Origin: Stropharia rugosoannulata
Lineage: Eukaryota > Basidiomycota > Agaricomycetes > Agaricales > Strophariaceae
Assembly (NCBI GenBank): GCA_028532985.1
Contig: JANCIK010000008.1
Span: 3,224,001 to 3,288,000 of the forward strand
Direction: 5' to 3'
DNA: 64,000 nucleotides
Under the pieces are notes generated by a model. The model saw only the letters and a program-made list of their open reading frames with translations. It had not been told where the DNA came from and did not search any database. This document shows positions 60,514 through 64,000 of the stretch, in pieces (positions within the stretch are counted from its first letter, which is position 1; the number at the start of each line of letters is the position of its first letter). The translations under genes were made by a program, and so were the position numbers.

Positions 60514-60736
60514 TTGGCTACAGATGTAAACAGTCAGAAGTTCCGTTAGTGGGATAGCTGTGCACAGGAAACATAGAGGGACTAGAGTTGAGCCTGACTC
60601 ATAGTCTATAGCTATCAGCATGCATCATAACTATAAGCACCTGTGTGCACTGTATCAAGGTGCATAGTTTGGCCATCCATGTGAGCAATCAGGTGCACAT
60701 AGAATGGTTTAACACCAGCAAAGTGCAGTGTAAGTA

Positions 60737-60936
60737 CAGCTTGTTGAAATAAGCGACAGAGTGCAGAAAAGAGGATGAATTTTGTTTGTCCAAGTGAGCT
60801 CAATGGACAAACGGATGGGGGGCCCTATGTTACAAGATACATGCAGATATAAGTAAGATTATGTAAGTCAAATGTAAGTACCTAAATGCATAATAGCTTC
60901 AAGTAAGTATGAACGTCCCAAAATTCCAACACAGCT
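60737..60936. mobile_element. Solo LTR B (190 bp) in the left arm, duplication CAGCT
   Basis: Positions 60742-60931 begin TGTTGAAATAAG and end AATTCCAACA, flanked by CAGCT on both sides. The uninterrupted site exists near 32,276-32,290 in the related element. The termini match LTR A but the interior differs. The mirror copy lies at about 61767-61956. Confidence 0.85.
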
Positions 60937-60955
60937 GAGCAAGTACCAAGGGCGG

Positions 60956-61375
60956 TGAGAGGTCTACTGTGTAGCTAGACTCGAAATCGCAAAACACAAC
61001 ACACACACACACCCAGCAGAGCGAGATCCTATCCTTTAGATCAAGCAAATGCCCTCAACTAAATGGCTAGTTTAATCTATGCTCTGCCCTGGTTCCCGTT
61101 CTGGGTATGTGATGCATGCACCTTGTGTCCTCTAGTCTTTGTAATAGCAAGTAGTGCCTGCAAGTTCGTTTGTAAGGAGGGGTTTAATTCTAGTAAATCT
61201 CAGATAGAGTCTGGTTGCTAGTGGTGTGTGCTAGGCAAAATGATATATGAAATAAGTTGTTTTAGTGAACAGCTTCGCTGCACGCACTTCAGGGTCTGGT
61301 GACCTTGTTCGATGTGTGGACTCTCCAAAGTCCAGAAATCCAAGACTCTTCCAAAGTCTTTCACCCAGTGGTGCG
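60956..61375 (+). mobile_element. Decayed forward copy of the 1.2-kb element, left end
   Basis: Starts TGAGAGGTC at 60956 and follows 31345-31760 to the palindrome spacer. Most differences are C-to-T or G-to-A at former CpG sites. It abuts, at a GGCGG sequence, a reverse-oriented part of the same element (60191-60955), so the arm is a rearranged or self-nested copy. Confidence 0.75.
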
Positions 61376-61766
61376 AGTCTGCACATCGAACAAGGTCACC
61401 AGACCCTGAAGTGCGTGCAGCGAAGCTGTTCACTAAAACAACTTATTTCATATATCATTTTGCCTAGCACACACCACTAGCAACCAGACTCTATCTGAGA
61501 TTTACTAGAATTAAACCCCTCCTTACAAACGAACTTGCAGGCACTACTTGCTATTACAAAGACTAGAGGACACAAGGTGCATGCATCACATACCCAGAAC
61601 GGGAACCAGGGCAGAGCATAGATTAAACTAGCCATTTAGTTGAGGGCATTTGCTTGATCTAAAGGATAGGATCTCGCTCTGCTGGGTGTGTGTGTGTGTT
61701 GTGTTTTGCGATTTCGAGTCTAGCTACACAGTAGACCTCTCACCGCCCTTGGTACTTGCTCAGCTG

Positions 61767-61956
61767 TGTTGGAATTTTGGGACGTTCATACTTACTTGAA
61801 GCTATTATGCATTTAGGTACTTACATTTGACTTACATAATCTTACTTATATCTGCATGTATCTTGTAACATAGGGCCCCCCATCCGTTTGTCCATTGAGC
61901 TCACTTGGACAAACAAAATTCATCCTCTTTTCTGCACTCTGTCGCTTATTTCAACA
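61767..61956. mobile_element. Solo LTR B, mirror copy in the right arm
   Basis: Inverted counterpart of 60742-60931, including the flanking CAGCT (read as AGCTG on the plus strand). Confidence 0.82.
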
Positions 61957-62189
61957 AGCTGTACTTACACTGCACTTTGCTGGTGTTAAACCATTCTATG
62001 TGCACCTGATTGCTCACATGGATGGCCAAACTATGCACCTTGATACAGTGCACACAGGTGCTTATAGTTATGATGCATGCTGATAGCTATAGACTATGAG
62101 TCAGGCTCAACTCTAGTCCCTCTATGTTTCCTGTGCACAGCTATCCCACTAACGGAACTTCTGACTGTTTACATCTGTAGCCAAAAAGC

Positions 62190-62492
62190 TGTTGGAATAA
62201 GTGTGTCTCTGTCACCTACTCGGGTTGAACAGTGACCCTTGCAAATGCACGAGGTCTGTACTATTGTTAAACCCTATATAAATACATGAGGAGTTGACTA
62301 TATACAGTAAAGAAAGTAAGAGTTTTAGGTACAGGACAAAAGGAATATAATCAATAGGGAAAGGCTGGTTGTGGCAAAGACAGTCAATGAAATAGAAGCC
62401 ATGTACATAATGTGCAAGATAAAATTATATATCATGTTGACACGACGTGGTGCGCTTGAATGACGGCACCTGAATGCGGTAATATTTCAACA
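62190..62492. mobile_element. Solo LTR A, mirror copy in the right arm
   Basis: Inverted counterpart of 60206-60508, with flanking AAAGC on both sides. Confidence 0.82.
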
Positions 62493-63077
62493 AAAGCAGC
62501 CCTGTCAGCATCTTCTAGTGATGACACATGACATCAATCAACCAAGGCATGAGCATGCCATGGCTTCAAGGTACATGTTGGCCTACCTCTATTCCTCTGA
62601 TTGGTCATGCCTGATCCCCTTAGAGCCAACACAGCTGAGCTGTTGGTCTCTGAAAGGCATTTCCCAGCCGCTCTTTGTGCGCTTTCCTCCTGCTGAAGTA
62701 TGTTGCCCCCATAAGTGCCATTTAGCACCAGGTCGGATAGAGCACAGCATACTTGCTCCCTTCTGTAGTAGGCTACATTGTCTGAATAATACCAGGGAGG
62801 CTAAGTGTGTCTTCTTTAGTTAAGGGCAGACCTCAACCCTCTACCTTTAAGTATTGCCTCTCTAAGTCTACAAGCTGTGTGGTCTTCCACAGAAGCTTGT
62901 TACTTGTGTTATGTCTCCTTAGGGTGCTGTCTCACTTCAATTATGCTCTTCCTCTAGTGAACAGCTAACCAACTTGAAGTTGCTGTCCCTCTATATCCCG
63001 ATTCCCTTCATGGCACTTTAATATCTGTTTATGGAATTTTGGTAAATTACAGGCCTAGGCCATTACCAGGCCTGTCA

Positions 63078-64000
63078 GTGTATATTTAAGAGAGTGCTGG
63101 GTCATCTTAGGCTCCCCAGTCTTAGCAATTCACTTGGTTTCTGGGCTCCTTCTCAGAATCTCACTAGACTGGTTGACTCCTAATATAAATAGGGTACAGA
63201 ATAAACTACTAGCATTGCAAATCCAAATGTCTGAGACACACTTATTTCACAGCTTACATTCCTGTGTCTCTATGGTTGACTGTCCAGTGACTGAGTCCAA
63301 ATACCAAGTCCCAAATAACACCACCTGTGACCCAGGTGCTATAATTTACTGACTTTACAGACTAATTGCAGAAATTGTAAGTCTACATGCAGCTTCCTAC
63401 CACCTATTGAGCACTAGGCCCTTTTTACTCCTGAAGAATCTACAAATCTTCAATGTTTATGTGTATACACAATGCATAAGTTCCAAATAAGATTACATTT
63501 AATAAATAAAAGTTAGCCATAACCCTAATGAAGCTAGTAGACATTTAATGTCTGGGTAGCCAGTGGCCACAGTAGCTCTATATATTCTCTAGAGCATAAA
63601 GGGACATCATACTGAGGGTGTACGCGATGTTGCAGAAGGATAAATGTTACCTGCCATTACCAAAAAAGGCAAATCATGTGGCAGCTAACAAGCCGCAACG
63701 GTCCAACTGGCGGCCCATTTTACCTGCTCGGCACTTTCTGAGCAGGTAACAACCGAACCGTGGAAGTCAACTGAAAGTACCTACTATTTACTGCATCGAC
63801 GACGTACGCCACTCGAACAAGCAGTAACCTCTGACACTCGGCCTGCTGAACGTGATGAGCATGCTGGTCAACTACGACGAAAAGGACTGATACATTGTAT
63901 TTGTGCAAACGTTGGTCAGATGCTCTGGATGTTCCTGACTCCATATTGCGGTGTGGGCCAAATGTGGTCATGGGAATGTGTAAGTGCATACAGTTTCTCA
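63078..64000. other. Right flank of the palindrome, no gene seen
   Basis: Contains a TATA-like TATAAATAGGG near 63,184 and GAGACACACTTATTTCACAGC near 63,232, similar to the right end of solo LTR A, so part may be an older LTR fragment. An 89-codon minus-strand frame at 63,720-63,989 has no recognisable motif and may run out of the window. Confidence 0.35.

Larger units (their letters stand above)
59621..63077. repeat. Near-perfect palindrome, arms of 1,696 bp
   Basis: Left arm 59621-61316 and right arm 61382-63077 are inverted copies with a 65-bp spacer. Every position tested pairs as p with 122,698 minus p without gaps, for example 59621 with 63077 and 60191 with 62507. All long open frames in the arms are identical pairs. 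Each arm starts TGACAGGCCTGG. Just outside 59621 and 63077 the sequence no longer matches. The arms are a mosaic of the 1.2-kb element seen at 31345-32560 plus two solo LTRs. Confidence 0.92.

Noticed and set aside
61265..61480. 71-codon frame across the palindrome centre
   Set aside because: It reads through the inverted junction and repeats itself for that reason; not a gene.

Overview
The window looks like nuclear DNA of a mushroom-forming basidiomycete (Agaricomycete). The genes carry many 45-60 bp introns with GTRNGT donors, and CTAAC branch sites can be seen in places. The white-collar photoreceptor lacks a zinc finger, as in basidiomycetes. The transposons and unknown families present (Plavaka transposase, DUF6698, NACHT NTPase, and a large repeated unknown family) are typical of Agaricomycetes.

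Bases 1-26,350 are a conserved, gene-dense half. In order: a LOV/PAS white-collar-1 photoreceptor (-); ribosomal protein L10/uL16 (-); a 3.7 kb stretch with no convincing gene; an ankyrin and amphipathic-repeat membrane protein (+); a site-2 intramembrane protease (-); an MPDU1/Lec35-type PQ-loop protein (+); an oligopeptide transporter of the OPT family (-); a GPI-type GH16 beta-glucanase (-); a mitochondrial DEAD-box helicase of the Mrh4 type (-); and a small basidiomycete family protein with a PPPSY motif (-). I could reconstruct exon structures that stay in frame for L10, S2P, MPDU1 and Mrh4.

Bases 26,400-64,000 are an accessory, transposon-rich half. A NACHT NTPase pseudogene is split by a 5,006-bp pogo/Fot-like DNA transposon with perfect 25-bp inverted ends and a TA duplication. 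That transposon is itself split by a 1,216-bp TG...CA element flanked by ACGG. Next come unassigned sequence, a decayed Plavaka transposase, a tandem pair of possible RMI1-like OB-fold genes, several unassigned spliced genes, a large unknown Agaricomycete family gene with one in-frame stop, and a DUF6698 gene.

The right end is a near-perfect 3,457-bp palindrome (59,621-63,077) with 1,696-bp arms. Each arm is a mosaic of the 1.2-kb element and contains two short solo LTRs with 5-bp duplications.

The main story of the accessory half is layered insertion and decay. Several broken genes differ from an open frame by single stops that one C-to-T change would create. The two readable copies of the 1.2-kb element differ largely by CpG-to-TpG/CpA changes, as expected of methylated and deaminated repeats. 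No RNA gene, tRNA or CRISPR array was found.
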